64,000 bases of DNA from Symsagittifera roscoffensis (GCF_963678635.1 NC_087070.1:13488539-13552538); one strand, 5' to 3'; positions 57,701 to 58,732 are shown, counted from the stretch's first letter. The notes: a model not told the origin generated them from the sequence alone. Made by a program: numbers and translations.

Positions 57701-58732
57701 GCAAGTTGCCGGACGAGGAGTATCTGGACGAGGAGAATGAGCTGGCCAAGAGGAAGAAGTTGCTACCTGGACAACTGACTCGCAGCAAGAAGGGATTCCT
57801 CCGAATAGTAAGCCCTCTTCTAGTTTGAGATCATCCGACTTACAAAAAAGAACCCAAAAATAAACACAATAACGCAATGTAATATTTGTGTTACATGGAG
57901 AGTTTTTCAGAGAACCCTTCTGTCAAAATCAGAACACATTAAATCTGTCTTTTTGTCTCTGAATTTTATTAAAGTTCCATCTCTATAGAACAATCACGGG
58001 AGGTACAAATGTAAGCATTTGATTTCATTTCACCTTGTCTGTTACAGCAGAATCAAATGATTATATCATAGTGACCGGAGAAGTTTCCGGGAATAGTAAA
58101 AGTATTCGGATAATGCGAGATACCTTATAATATGTCTCTGCTCTGACCTTGAACCCATACTATAGCAGTGACCTTTGCTCTTGTGCTATGTTGTGTTGTG
58201 TGTAGGTGCGCACTAAGGAGATCGGCATGTTCGGGGTGGTGCAGGAGATTACAGTCTACGCCCTGTTCACTTGGCTCCTCTTCTCAGTCTGCTACATAGA
58301 GAAGGACGCCACCGGATACCTACTCTACGAGGAGGTCAAGGATGTCCTCTTCACCAACTCATTCGACCAGGTACGACTACACTAACTAGCTTGGGAGCCA
58401 AAGCGCCATCCAAAATATTCTCAAAACCTCATTCTGTCTCTTCTTGGCGCTTTTCCCAGCATGCATTCGATAGAGTATTCAGAAATGCGAATTATGTTCA
58501 CACTTCGAAATGAGATTTTGCAGAGAGTTAGTTGTGTTGTGAGTTGTGTTGTGGTGGTAGGTGCACGACATAGACAGCTACTGGGACTACTTGATAGACC
58601 ACTACATGCCCAGCATGTATGCCACTGCATGGTACAATGGGGACAGACCACTGGGGCTGTATGGCTACTTCGGGGATAGAAACAACCTCATCATCGGCTA
58701 CTCTGTCATCCGACAACTCAGAGTCAGGAAGG
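609..58732 (+). CDS. Polycystin-1 family protein gene (PKD1/PKD1L-like), partial, at least 26 exons
   Basis: The visible exons give about 1,500 residues of a large membrane protein of the polycystin-1 family, which act as receptor-like channel subunits in cilia and other membranes. Exon order matches the family: REJ-like segment, helical and GAIN-like region, GPS site with a C-x-C-x-HLTSF core, TM1, PLAT domain (LWHDN motif), TM2-TM3, cytoplasmic loop, TM4-TM5 with the IQPFK junction, TM6, and a TOP-domain start (W-Y-NG, then RQLRVR). Exon phases agree across all the junctions used, which strongly supports the model; only the exon after 25270 is ambiguous. The 5' ectodomain exons and the 3' exons (rest of TOP domain, TM7-TM11) lie outside the window. 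I cannot say which paralogue (PKD1, PKD1L1/2/3, PKDREJ) it is. Confidence 0.93.
1146..1366 (+). CDS. Polycystin exon 2: REJ-like segment
   Basis: Acceptor TTCAG just before 1146 and donor GTGAGA after 1366; the phase-1 join from the previous exon gives IIQLSGPGIY. The exon ends in phase 0. It has two cysteines near its end and an extracellular, beta-rich composition consistent with continuation of the REJ region. Confidence 0.85.
1425..1576. repeat. hAT-like MITE fragment
   Basis: Shares GAGCTCGGTAAATCAACTTGGTCG and AAAAAAAGTCGACAAAATTTTC with the family; ends near GCACGCTACTG. Confidence 0.6.
3736..4102. mobile_element. hAT-like MITE, degraded
   Basis: Starts near CACCGGCGGATTTAGGG and ends CCCTAGATCCGCCTCGA, with the internal GGACCCTAAAGTTTTTCTAAAGGC block shared with the other copies. 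No clear TSD. It sits directly upstream of polycystin exon 3. Confidence 0.75.
4215..4614 (+). CDS. Polycystin exon 3: Thr-rich segment and helix
   Basis: Acceptor TTTCAG, phase 0 in, donor GTAACA with phase 1 out. The first half has a run of ten threonines followed by Pro/Thr/Ser-rich sequence, a likely O-glycosylated stalk. The second half is charged and helix-forming (around VQELLTDNPYQLEEE), with NYT and NMS N-glycosylation sequons. Confidence 0.85.
4636..4720. repeat. Short repeat shared with 49527-49612
   Basis: CATTACGAGGCCAAATTGTG ... CCGCAACAGGCT...CTTTGCGGACATTG is matched at 49527-49612 (CATTACGAGGCCAAACTGTG ... CCGCAACACGCT). It is an unclassified dispersed repeat beginning 21 bp after polycystin exon 3. 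Confidence 0.6.
5895..6046. repeat. 19-bp tandem repeat, 8 copies
   Basis: Unit GAATCCGCTTACATTTGTG, repeated eight times with 0-3 changes. The 19-bp period shifts the reading frame, so it is not coding. It ends about 50 bp before the palindrome-rich element. Confidence 0.92.
6098..7015. mobile_element. TIR element packed with ATTATAATCGATTATAAT palindromes
   Basis: Ends CCCGCATCCAGTTTCAAGCG and CGCCTAAACTTGGATGCGGG are inverted repeats, and each is followed inward by TAATCGATTA. The interior has roughly a dozen variants of the self-complementary ATAATCGATTATAAT. No transposase is visible. Similar palindromes occur at 15098-15112 and 24800-24990. Confidence 0.65.
7339..7484 (+). CDS. Polycystin exon 4: Glu-rich helical segment
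   Basis: Acceptor TGTGCAG, 2 nt of split codon in, donor GTACAC, phase 0 out. It encodes a Glu/Leu-rich stretch (AELEAELSAI...) that looks like a coiled or bundled helix. The intron that follows holds a LINE remnant. Confidence 0.85.
7556..9333 (+). mobile_element. 5'-truncated LINE (non-LTR retrotransposon) remnant
   Basis: It encodes a degraded reverse transcriptase: KPKSSCGHDGLSTKMFK, NYRPISLLTVFSKIFEK, IDMKKAFDIVDH, QGSVLGPLFFLLYINDI and FADEAAIL (canonical FADD has become FADE). There are frame breaks near 8175 and after 8480. A 3' UTR runs to 9333, ending CCTCGTGAATAAAT. The last 50 nt nearly match the tail of the SINE at 52864-53094. It lies in the sense direction inside a polycystin intron. 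Confidence 0.88.
9388..9531 (+). CDS. Polycystin exon 5: helical ectodomain segment
   Basis: Acceptor CTCCAG, donor GTCAGT, phase 0 at both ends (48 codons). It encodes a Leu/Glu/Gly-rich helical region (LSELINQEVL...). It begins 54 nt after the 3' end of the upstream LINE remnant. Confidence 0.85.
9839..9964 (+). CDS. Polycystin exon 6: helical ectodomain segment
   Basis: Phase 0 at both ends (42 codons) with acceptor TTTAG at 9837-9838 and donor GTTTGT. A nearer-upstream CCAG would put a stop in frame, so the later AG is preferred. It encodes a helix with MADRIGQNLMELAAEV and an Ala-rich end. Confidence 0.8.
10272..10375 (+). CDS. Polycystin exon 7
   Basis: Acceptor TTCCAG; donor GTACGT at 10376, chosen over GTGTAC two bases upstream because only it restores phase with the next exon (TAC GT|A). 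It encodes an acidic linker with an NGT N-glycosylation sequon. Confidence 0.78.
10576..10621 (+). CDS. Polycystin exon 8 (46-nt microexon)
   Basis: Very short exon between TTTGTAG and GTTGGT encoding about DSVTGTPTPLQGSMT. One leading base completes the split valine codon from the previous exon, and it leaves in phase 0. Phase agreement on both sides is the main support. Confidence 0.72.
10832..10985 (+). CDS. Polycystin exon 9: helical segment before the GAIN-like region
   Basis: Acceptor CTTGTAG, donor GTACGG, phase 0 in and 1 out. It encodes a helix (EAMDAIDKISGACQ) followed by ESMGIELVKRQSKDV, which resembles the region preceding the GAIN fold in polycystins. Confidence 0.85.
11062..11180 (+). 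CDS. Polycystin exon 10: GAIN-like region
   Basis: Acceptor TTTTCAG, donor CAG|GTGAAC, phase 0 out. It encodes beta-strand-like VVTVTALSMP and an acidic loop (DYLLDDNPYRPQD). Confidence 0.85.
11352..11564 (+). CDS. Polycystin exon 11: GAIN-like region
   Basis: Phase 0 at both ends (71 codons), acceptor TTTCAG, donor TTG|GTGAGT. It encodes ALLRISLSTGTENHKIQV followed by the IDLHIPK strand typical of the part of the GAIN fold before the GPS. A 6.7-kb intron follows. Confidence 0.87.
11968..12045 (-). pseudogene. Remnant of a tRNA-Leu copy upstream of array A
   Basis: The plus strand contains TTGCTACCAC, CATTAGAACTTAAGTCGAACGCC and CCATGGCCATA in the order of the tRNA copies, but with an internal duplication and no pairing arms. 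Confidence 0.55.
12060..12497. repeat. Degraded relative of the CCCGGGTTGAC element
   Basis: Contains AAAAATGCTTATCATACAATTTCG and ends ATGGAGGTCAACCC like the intact copies; the left terminus is not clear. Confidence 0.55.
12916..12998 (-). tRNA. tRNA-Leu(UAA)-like, array A copy 1, probable pseudogene
   Basis: 83-nt class II tRNA form with loop CTTAAAA (anticodon UAA) and a TTTT terminator shortly downstream. The acceptor has a mismatch (GCAACCA on the plus strand) and the T-stem is altered, so it is probably not functional. Confidence 0.7.
13276..13358 (-). tRNA. tRNA-Leu(UAA)-like, array A copy 2, probable pseudogene
   Basis: Acceptor, anticodon stem (TTGGA CTTAAGT TCCAA) and T-arm are intact. 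The D-arm reads GAGTAGTTAAAGA, which breaks the D-stem and A box, so expression is doubtful. Confidence 0.72.
13659..13741 (-). tRNA. tRNA-Leu(UAA), array A copy 3, intact cloverleaf
   Basis: Starts GCTACTATGGCCGAGTGG. All stems pair, the anticodon is UAA, it has a class II variable arm, GGTTCGAACCC T-loop, and discriminator A as expected for leucine. No T4 terminator is immediately downstream (first T run about 50 nt away). Confidence 0.85.
14042..14124 (-). pseudogene. tRNA-Leu(UAA) pseudogene, array A copy 4
   Basis: Same frame and length as the other copies, but the T-loop is changed (GTTCGCACC), the anticodon stem is broken (TTGCAA against TTGGAA) and the D-arm is altered. Confidence 0.75.
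14432..14514 (-). pseudogene. tRNA-Leu(UAA) pseudogene, array A copy 5
   Basis: 5' half and anticodon UAA are preserved. The T-arm is destroyed (plus strand TGGGTTTCTAGCTTAAG), so the B box is lost. Confidence 0.72.
15157..15540. repeat. (CATA)n-type microsatellite, imperfect
   Basis: Almost 400 bp of CATACATA/CAAACATA variants. Any long open frame through it (Cys/Val/Tyr-rich on the minus strand) is a by-product of the repeat. Confidence 0.92.
16625..16985. mobile_element. hAT-like MITE, partial
   Basis: Contains the family's core: CTTCTCTAAAGGCACCTTGGGCGCC, GGCTGCGGCGCAGAAAATTTGG and GAGCTCGGAAAATCAATTTGG. The ends are lost. Confidence 0.7.
17104..18039. mobile_element. TIR element with CCCGGGTTGAC ends, TA-flanked
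   Basis: CCCGGGTTGAC ... GTCAACCTGGG, with TA on both sides, suggesting a Tc1/mariner-type target. The interior repeats the GCTTATCATACAATTTC motif seen at 42955-43564; a degraded relative is at about 12060-12497. Confidence 0.65.
18257..18461 (+). CDS. Polycystin exon 12: GAIN-like region
   Basis: Acceptor CTCTTTAG, donor GTGTTC, phase 0 in and 1 out. Alternating hydrophobic strands (SIDIEGDVAISVYVKYV) and aromatic loops match the GAIN beta-sandwich ahead of the GPS. Confidence 0.85.
18903..19060 (+). CDS. Polycystin exon 13: GAIN-like region
   Basis: Acceptor AATCAG, donor AAG|GTCGGT, phase 0 out. It encodes GTYWFGIRPC and DWDYFDTPVI; the motif 'YW.GIRP' is common in the GAIN portion of polycystin-1 proteins. 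Confidence 0.85.
19407..19520 (+). CDS. Polycystin exon 14: first half of GPS motif
   Basis: Phase 0 at both ends (38 codons), acceptor TTGAAG, donor GTTAGC. It encodes NIWTQGCLFMEE and ends SRGCV. The W and Cys pattern is the first half of a G-protein-coupled-receptor proteolytic site, completed by the next exon. Confidence 0.87.
19521..20399 (+). other. Polycystin intron 14
   Basis: About 880 bp of T-rich intron between the two halves of the GPS motif. I see no repeat family or gene in it; the neighbouring introns 19061-19406 and 20622-21154 are likewise empty. Confidence 0.6.
20400..20621 (+). CDS. Polycystin exon 15: GPS cleavage site and TM1
   Basis: Acceptor GGCTAG, donor AAG|GTCTCT, 74 codons, phase 0. 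It contains TECMCMHLTSFAGS, the C-x-C-x-HLTSF core of a GPS; in the family, autocleavage falls between L and T. A hydrophobic helix (YILLFSLWAVYLLIMMW) follows as TM1, then basic cytoplasmic residues RRQDKK. Confidence 0.92.
21155..21372 (+). CDS. Polycystin exon 16: PLAT domain, first part
   Basis: Acceptor TGTCTAG, donor GTACTC, phase 2 out. It encodes YEMAIQTGMVQGAGTKSKVY, a polycystin PLAT/LH2 start, and RDSKDLFLLTTP. PLAT domains are cytoplasmic beta-sandwiches between TM1 and TM2 that bind lipids and proteins. Confidence 0.92.
21373..22806 (+). other. Polycystin intron 16 (inside PLAT)
   Basis: A (TA)n stretch near 21396-21412 and the minus-strand LINE RT fragment (22294-22545). The open stretches at 21.8-22.3 kb on both strands are A/T-driven and unlike any protein I know. 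Confidence 0.6.
22294..22545 (-). pseudogene. LINE reverse transcriptase fragment
   Basis: The minus strand reads VVSQGSILGLLLFNLFINDI and NAYLYADDTAI, the RT block with QGS.LGPLLF and the YADD catalytic box of a non-LTR retrotransposon. Only this piece is recognisable; flanks are featureless. Confidence 0.85.
22807..22920 (+). CDS. Polycystin exon 17: PLAT domain, middle
   Basis: Acceptor GTCCAG and donor GTGAGT; phase 2 on both sides. It encodes SLGKLTSVRLWHDNSAVG and WFCDYVAFRDVQTGEK. LWHDN(S) is the PLAT signature in polycystins. Confidence 0.95.
23162..23365 (+). CDS. Polycystin exon 18: end of PLAT and PLAT-TM2 linker
   Basis: Acceptor TTTGCAG, donor GTCAGC, phase 2 on both sides. It encodes FFMAYRWWSLVNEDGLIDR, closing the PLAT domain, then a helix ending in HFTRCQR, the family's junction immediately before TM2. 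Confidence 0.93.
24074..24200 (+). CDS. Polycystin exon 19: TM2
   Basis: Acceptor CGTTAG, donor GTGAGT, phase 0 out. It encodes CSCAMCILLLEFCVSAMYY, a Cys-rich TM2 as in other polycystin-1 proteins, and a short extracellular loop (VWVGPIKFNLAE). Confidence 0.92.
24418..24712. repeat. C-run, (CA)n and G-run cluster
   Basis: C run at 24419-24429, (CA)n at about 24430-24451, and G runs at 24545-24559, 24664-24677 and 24688-24699. Low-complexity, strand-asymmetric tract within the TM2-TM3 intron. Confidence 0.9.
25159..25270 (+). CDS. Polycystin exon 20: TM3
   Basis: Acceptor AATTAG, donor GTGAGT, phase 1 out. It encodes a hydrophobic helix (SLMSTLMVLPPALLVVELF) and RRTKPF, the TM3 and basic edge of the family, then an acidic cytoplasmic start (SEQEEELD). 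The intron that follows is either 23.1 or 23.6 kb. Confidence 0.92.
26200..26545 (-). pseudogene. Unidentified degraded coding remnant
   Basis: The minus strand reads protein-like segments in two frames: around IDAFLVTPQYKYETVDHCIG (about 26430-26510) and WFAAGSTGDHLMGSEVPVK with VYLAPEMGKTHLDSFQKG (about 26270-26455), separated by a frame change and followed by stops. I do not recognise the family; it may be a dead mobile-element or gene fragment. Confidence 0.4.
27735..28370 (+). repeat. Partial copy of the GTCGGAACATTCTGTGC repeat family
   Basis: Shares TTCCACGCAAAATCAGGTACC, CAGTCGTGATTCGAACGACAT and the later CACCACGCAGAAAAATA block with the window start (1-390) and 40659-41345; it lies just upstream of the LTR element. 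Confidence 0.55.
28835..30745 (+). repeat. 5' LTR (1,911 bp)
   Basis: Begins TGTAGAATCGG and ends CACGTTTACA; matches 35261-37173 almost base for base. Differences seen: one extra C in a C run and one extra T in the 3' copy, plus substitutions near 30135 and 30176. The LTR is unusually long for a Gypsy-type element and contains no recognisable gene. Confidence 0.95.
30747..30766 (+). promoter_or_regulatory. Likely primer-binding site of the RT-less LTR element
   Basis: One base after the 5' LTR the sequence reads TGGCGCTCCTGGGTGG, starting with the TGG expected to pair with a tRNA 3' CCA. I could not assign the tRNA. Confidence 0.55.
30839..32041 (+). CDS. gag polyprotein of the RT-less LTR element
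   Basis: ATG at 30839 to TAG at 32039-32041, 400 aa. The N-terminal half has a capsid-like region (W.DWRKHF, then a Leu-rich retrotransposon-gag segment), the centre a Gln/Met-rich coiled coil, and the C-terminus one CCHC zinc knuckle, CFNCGQVGHIAKGC (31952-31993). The frame is open 57 nt further upstream without ATG. The final codons contain the frameshift signal that leads into the next frame. Confidence 0.92.
   Translation: MAMNDQERQLMAEAAVAAANALDRQQGVFGFGTIRPDRFPSSSYQNWRDWRKHFAWIADANRWDDEQARMVLPTCLTGWALDEFTSMPAHFREEVEGFDEPTLGRMLAELDQRMMPFQTRSTARAEFKSLIQGEREDLREFSRRVRSVGEVANANMPVQIRDDMNREQFIDGTFDADLQELLLREDFDSFGQAVARAQALEMASRTARLRNRRRPNAVREMHDSPEIESGVIGGEVQADGAQHLRTDFTRWQKSTDQRLDQLTQQMQMQGARQNQLAKHVETQNSRHDELLTQMHSQNSQIQNMTTQMQSMTSMMSKLVTSFSPAPQYEGLPRDEAAPKSRQSFETGGNSQNSAENGAGRYGLRTPWTQGACFNCGQVGHIAKGCPQRSANHLNYQGPGQ
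32014..32070 (+). promoter_or_regulatory. Programmed -1 ribosomal frameshift signal (gag to pro-int)
   Basis: The heptamer T TTA AAC (32014-32020) is in the gag zero frame, and a -1 slip enters the downstream ORF. After a 7-nt spacer, GGCCGGGACA (32028-32037) pairs perfectly with TGTCCCGGCC (32061-32070). The gag stop (32039-32041) is in the loop. All four hallmarks are visible in sequence; function is inferred. Confidence 0.88.
32014..34881 (+). CDS. Protease-integrase ORF of the RT-less LTR element
   Basis: This -1 frame is open from upstream of the slip site to TAA at 34879-34881. It holds an aspartic protease with LLDTGATTD (codon 32371-32373), an acidic linker, the pre-integrase segment (GGILYKKWF), an integrase core with VDVLGPM (Asp 33559-33561) and RTDQGKVF (Asp 33742-33744), and a C-terminal GPY-like module (WEGPYVVLARMSEVNYKV). 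Exactly 35 residues after the second Asp, the catalytic Glu position is Gly (33850-33852), and the HHCC zinc finger is not recognisable (GGGQLA, one lone Cys). No RT or RNase H is present. Integrase activity is therefore doubtful while the frame is intact. Confidence 0.9.
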   Translation, partial: FKLPRAGTVGEFEGGFVPAEFKKQQAERRTQATGTQSCQRYDTNAIDDEERQSEKIMEQEQVLSILERLPRIRENDPKLETKQNSRMRIERVGISHDVNEPRGAVVNARIGGTHVEVLLDTGATTDLIRTDVARRMVETPTMERYAGRLETADGQVMAVDGVVTTRFKLGDIDEDIEALVVPKLKAEMVLGLRSMKEYQCSLMLSRGEDFLWTGTREGSMVPIRHVNQRYSPERMPSLPHDPGGRIKGKDIPRTDMRKRLIAKKTAAVESPDEILEGWPTSYDDHSVNVVQENEAEEDEMYGCPKPVSLDEALGLTRGGGRSERVAVVQETKMGDEDDGDAIRWERTKEEIATMQKEDEAIAQVFYWAETADETSDMPSLGPNLIPKGQAIQYGPEALAYWSRWDELSIRGGILYKKWFQRDGSKPTLLTVVPAAGRKEILGRFDSMETGGGQLATEKMLAKIRRRYWWPTMRTDVERKVQWCLSQGAHNVSGKRKRAAVQAPFDPGIRFNTVAVDVLGPMTMATQTKARHVLVMTDLFTMYAITVPLVSTDASDVAQAIVEHWVLKFGTPNALRTDQGKVFGSELIKTMCRLLGIDITATLPYKPEGRELTGRYNDKMAKVISKYCAENPKTWDTMLPYLGFVYNTTTHRTTGATPFSLVHGQECQYPIDLFYAKPHDEVLTKDGFAEELDELFRDAHSSARELVGTDQRRQEDQYWKKVHGEPYTAGDKVWVWAKEKFKSKKHFDPWEGPYVVLARMSEVNYKVAKESTPSKVKFLHFNKLKRVKEETIQPEEATASKRPAPYRSVNFFDDPEMRDEDELLWQNNREGFSHDPGPRDGPVRLLPVRNRAEEPPVNPPGRNVRNRVMPEHFADPPRMREVARREEDAIETYDATELEARREEEPANLPSEEEGIPPGDAVEAEPVMDNGTADDGGRPTRVRRQPVRFGIDDFVS
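35261..37173 (+). repeat. 3' LTR (1,913 bp)
   Basis: Copy of the 5' LTR, preceded by a purine-rich tract AGAAGGGAAGAC (35249-35260) that is the likely polypurine tract, and followed by target duplication AAATT (37174-37178). Confidence 0.95.
37665..37814 (-). CDS. TMLHE/BBOX1-like exon 6: distal iron His and C-terminus
   Basis: Acceptor TTTTCCAG, 49 codons plus TAG stop (37665-37667). It encodes LLEPSNIVLFDNWRLVHARR and GCYITHEDF. FDNWR.(L/V)H is the family's distal Fe-binding histidine motif. Confidence 0.92.
   Translation of the reverse strand, partial: TLLEPSNIVLFDNWRLVHARRAFFGERTMIGCYITHEDFIYKGRLIGAF
37665..46527 (-). CDS. Trimethyllysine / gamma-butyrobetaine dioxygenase-family enzyme (TMLHE/BBOX1-like), six exons
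   Basis: Six minus-strand exons join in consistent phases to 1,182 nt (393 aa plus stop), close to the usual length of these Fe(II)/2-oxoglutarate hydroxylases of carnitine biosynthesis. The N-terminal GBBH-like domain (LRDN...WSDSDESSYGFDW) is followed by the double-stranded beta-helix with HTD (Fe-binding H-x-D) and FDNWRLVHARRAF (distal Fe-binding His). The ending GCYITHEDF is closer to trimethyllysine dioxygenase (TMLHE) than to BBOX1, and the first ~30 residues are basic and acid-free, like a mitochondrial presequence; the exact family member is therefore inferred. The zinc-ligand cysteines of the N-terminal domain are absent (NSQSTGSLN). The gene lies antisense inside the large polycystin intron. 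Confidence 0.9.
37888..38440 (+). repeat. Copy of the GTCGGAACATTCTGTGC repeat family
   Basis: From ATTCGGGTGTGTTTTAG to TGTTCGGAACACCCGTGCTAC...GGATATCC, the same order of blocks as 40659-41345 in the opposite orientation. Confidence 0.6.
38919..39010. repeat. hAT-like MITE 5' fragment
   Basis: CAGGGGGCGGATCTAGGATT followed by TCTCGATGGTGGGGG and A-rich sequence matches one MITE end; the other end is not found. Confidence 0.6.
39092..39293 (-). CDS. TMLHE/BBOX1-like exon 5
   Basis: Acceptor TTTTCAG. It encodes SPVIELHS, VKRVKFCELSRSPW and WYRALKKFGLLVN, the usual 'WY.AL..F..L' helix. The donor CAA|GTGCTT keeps phase 0 with exon 6; an alternative donor at 39072 does not fit phase. Confidence 0.85.
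40008..40046 (-). CDS. TMLHE/BBOX1-like exon 4 (39 nt)
   Basis: A microexon between TTTCAG and GTGAGT. Split codons on both sides give F-H-ILTTWPV-VNRF-HG, which matches the conserved 'F..LT..PV' strand between exons 3 and 5. Without it the phase and the motif are lost. Confidence 0.85.
40659..41345 (-). repeat. Interspersed repeat (GTCGGAACATTCTGTGCTACTTGC family)
   Basis: The plus strand starts ATAGCCGGTCACTGTGC ... TGTTCCGACCATAG and ends with AAACACACCCGAAAACAAAG and AGTCGGAATAA. Related copies: 37888-38440 (plus), 44500-44910 (minus), and fragments at 1-390, 12508-12545, 23385-23520 and 27735-28370. No protein coding potential. Confidence 0.65.
41845..42006 (-). CDS. TMLHE/BBOX1-like exon 3: H-x-D iron site
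   Basis: Acceptor GTGTTAG, donor GTGAGT. It encodes LGMHTDNSDLELPAGV (H-x-D iron ligands) and KQAERGGDSVFADCIKAA, the conserved 'GG.S...D' strand of the family. Confidence 0.93.
42281..42485 (-). CDS. TMLHE/BBOX1-like exon 2
   Basis: Acceptor TTGTTTAG, donor GTTAGT. It encodes WKYGLCILRGSP, the usual 'GI.LL.G.P' entry of the catalytic domain, through KAHFDLGYS, leading directly to the iron-binding HTD motif in exon 3. Confidence 0.9.
42955..43564. mobile_element. TIR element with CCCGGGTTGACC ends
   Basis: Begins CCCGGGTTGACC and ends GGTCAACCCGGG. The interior has repeated inverted motifs (CTTATCACACAATTTCC / GAATTGTATGATAATC). No coding content; in the TMLHE-like gene's intron 1. Confidence 0.7.
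43565..46103 (-). other. Intron 1 of the TMLHE-like gene, distal part
   Basis: Contains a minus-oriented copy of the GTCGGAACATTCTGTGC repeat (about 44500-44910). Otherwise AT-rich with no exon-like segment; exons 1 and 2 join in phase without it. Confidence 0.6.
46104..46527 (-). CDS. TMLHE/BBOX1-like exon 1: N-terminal GBBH-like domain
   Basis: Starts at ATG 46525-46527 and ends at a GTTAGT donor after 141 codons plus 1 nt. A basic, Ser/Ala-rich leader is followed by IYLRDNSQSTG and a WSDSDESSYGFDWIRE segment, the GBBH-like N-terminal domain. Cysteines normally found at C-x(2-4)-C after LRD are serines here. Confidence 0.88.
46528..47379. other. Region upstream of the TMLHE-like gene
   Basis: Likely holds the promoter and 5' UTR of the minus-strand gene (nothing diagnostic such as a CpG-rich block or TATA is clear). 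A G-run at 47313-47330 marks the edge of the MITE cluster. Confidence 0.4.
47380..48082. mobile_element. Older hAT-like MITE copy split by the nested insertion
   Basis: The left part (GTCGACCCAAAGAGG ... CTAAAGGCGCGTTTGGCGCC) and right part (GTCAAAGTTTTCGAAAA ... CCCTAGATCCGCCCC) together match the 56730 copy once the inner element is removed. The left border is blurred by a G-run (47313-47330). A further partial copy follows at about 48087-48240. Confidence 0.7.
47676..47994. mobile_element. hAT-like MITE nested inside another copy
   Basis: CAGGGGCGGATCTAGG ... TAAATCCGCTACTG, flanked by TAGACAAA / TCGACAAA (one mismatch). The outside sequence on both sides is itself MITE sequence interrupted in its GTCGACAAA stretch. 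Confidence 0.82.
48330..48502 (+). CDS. Polycystin exon 21a: charged coiled-coil exon, possibly alternative
   Basis: Strong acceptor (poly-T then TGCAG) and a phase that joins exon 20 exactly (GAT G|AT TTG). It encodes a very charged helix with NREERKRQERLKKLQ. Read to its end it stops at 48500-48502, giving a protein cut short after TM3. An internal GGA|GTGATT at 48436/48437 (phase 0) could splice to the exon at 51993. No GT in it has the phase needed to join 48908-49056, so the two may be alternatives. Confidence 0.6.
48908..49056 (+). CDS. Polycystin exon 21b: Ser/Lys-rich loop exon, putative
   Basis: An AACAG acceptor and AAC|GTCCAA donor bound an open segment whose phases fit both exon 20 (phase 1 in) and the exon at 51993 (phase 0 out). 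It encodes GPLEEAEKKW and a Ser-rich, basic stretch (SSEASEHRSLSSGKSSLKQG) typical of the cytoplasmic TM3-TM4 loop. An earlier acceptor at 48864-48865 in the same phase would add 14 residues. The polypyrimidine tract is weak, so this is tentative. Confidence 0.5.
49057..51992 (+). other. Polycystin intron before exon 22
   Basis: About 2.9 kb of AT-rich DNA. Apart from the repeat at 49527-49745 I see no gene, RNA or transposon ends. Confidence 0.6.
49527..49745. repeat. Dispersed repeat related to 4636-4720
   Basis: Begins CATTACGAGGCC and contains several (T)GCGGA.TCCGCAA motifs (49572-49690), echoing both 4636-4720 and the GGAATCCGC core of the 5895 tandem repeat. Confidence 0.55.
51993..52194 (+). 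CDS. Polycystin exon 22: acidic cytoplasmic loop
   Basis: Acceptor CATCAG, donor GTGCGT, phase 0 in and 1 out. It encodes an acidic Ser/Asp tract (SSSSDSDLSFDDDDDQDDS) followed by a Cys-rich basic patch, as in the long TM3-TM4 loop. The DSSSSDSD context suits casein-kinase-type phosphorylation (inference). Confidence 0.9.
52633..52847 (+). CDS. Polycystin exon 23: TM4 and TM5
   Basis: Acceptor CTTCAG, donor AAG|GTAACG, phase 0 out. Two hydrophobic helices, around IDWLLAITIMLACTALISMY and VVTMIVSMFMSIFMIQPFK. The Q-P-x-K ending is the conserved TM5 motif of polycystin-1 proteins. A SINE sits 16 nt downstream of the exon end. Confidence 0.93.
52864..53094 (-). mobile_element. tRNA-derived SINE
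   Basis: Minus-strand head GGAGCAGTGGTGAAGTGG ... GTTCGAGGCCC has pol III A- and B-box sequence (TGGTGAAGTGGTTA; ATGTTCGAGGCCC). A body and a tail GTGGATAAATAAATAAA follow. It is flanked by a 7-bp duplication TATATGG (minus-strand sense; plus-strand CCATATA at 52857-52863 and 53095-53101). The 3' ~50 nt match the LINE tail at 9284-9333. It lies just after polycystin exon 23. Confidence 0.85.
53486..53560 (-). pseudogene. tRNA-Leu-like pseudogene, array B copy 1, strongly degraded
   Basis: Shares the TTACTGGGGTTCGAAC block and CCACTCGGGCGTA end with the other copies, but it is shortened and the acceptor and anticodon arms no longer pair. Confidence 0.6.
53816..53898 (-). pseudogene. tRNA-Leu-like pseudogene, array B copy 2
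   Basis: Right length and position in the array. The anticodon arm is mutated (CTACGTC in place of CTTAAGT on the plus strand) and the acceptor has a mismatch. Confidence 0.68.
54195..54277 (-). tRNA. tRNA-Leu(UAA), array B copy 3, intact
   Basis: Complete class II cloverleaf, anticodon UAA, canonical A box (TGGCCGAGTGG) and B box (GGTTCGAACCC). A T5 terminator lies about 9 nt past the 3' end on the minus strand. It is likely transcribed by RNA polymerase III. Confidence 0.9.
54584..54666 (-). tRNA. tRNA-Leu(UAA), array B copy 4, intact
   Basis: Complete cloverleaf, anticodon UAA and discriminator A. Its variable arm differs slightly from copy 3. A T5 run follows about 8 nt downstream. Confidence 0.9.
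55057..55191 (+). CDS. Polycystin exon 24: end of TM5 and linker
   Basis: Acceptor ATTTAG, phase 0. IFLLAVLFSLLCQKRAKK continues TM5 directly from IQPFK, followed by a Glu/Gln-rich linker ending YDK. The donor is AAG|GCAAGG, the classical GC-AG donor context; joining there fits the next exon in phase 0. Confidence 0.88.
55426..55733. mobile_element. hAT-like MITE, 308 bp, 8-bp TSD
   Basis: Starts CAGGGGTAGATCAAGG and ends CTAAATCCGCTACTG, with perfect duplication GATCTTTA at 55418-55425 and 55734-55741. Related internally to the copy at 56730 in the opposite orientation. Confidence 0.87.
55955..56665. repeat. (ATT)n/(ATG)n imperfect trinucleotide satellite, ~710 bp
   Basis: Continuous mixture of GATTATTAT and ATGATT units. 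It reads open as Ile/Met on one strand and Ile/Asn-type on the other, which is compositional. Confidence 0.93.
56730..57156. mobile_element. hAT-like MITE, 427 bp, 8-bp TSD
   Basis: Terminal inverted repeats CAGGGGCTGATTTAGG / CCTAGATCCGCCCCTG, flanked by a perfect 8-bp duplication CATTAAAT (56722-56729, 57157-57164). No transposase; the 8-bp TSD and CAG...CTG ends suggest the hAT superfamily. Confidence 0.88.
57447..57478. repeat. (AAAAG)n microsatellite
   Basis: Five or so AAAAG units within the intron before polycystin exon 25. Confidence 0.85.
57655..57807 (+). CDS. Polycystin exon 25: cytoplasmic linker before TM6
   Basis: Acceptor TGTGCAG, donor GTAAGC, 51 codons, phase 0. It encodes an acidic linker (DEEYLDEENELAKRKK) ending in a basic region. 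Confidence 0.9.
58206..58370 (+). CDS. Polycystin exon 26: TM6
   Basis: Acceptor GTGTAG, donor CAG|GTACGA, 55 codons, phase 0. The basic start RTKE, a hydrophobic helix (EITVYALFTWLLFSVCYI) and an extracellular strand correspond to TM6 and the entry into the TOP (polycystin) domain. Confidence 0.93.
58561..58732 (+). CDS. Polycystin exon 27 of window: start of TOP (polycystin) domain
   Basis: Acceptor GTGGTAG, donor AAGG|GTGAGC, phase 1 out. It encodes DSYWDYLIDHYMPSMY, AWYNG and GYSVIRQLRVRKG. W-x-Y-L, W-Y-NG and RQLRVR are the opening signatures of the polycystin extracellular domain. The rest lies past the window. Confidence 0.94.
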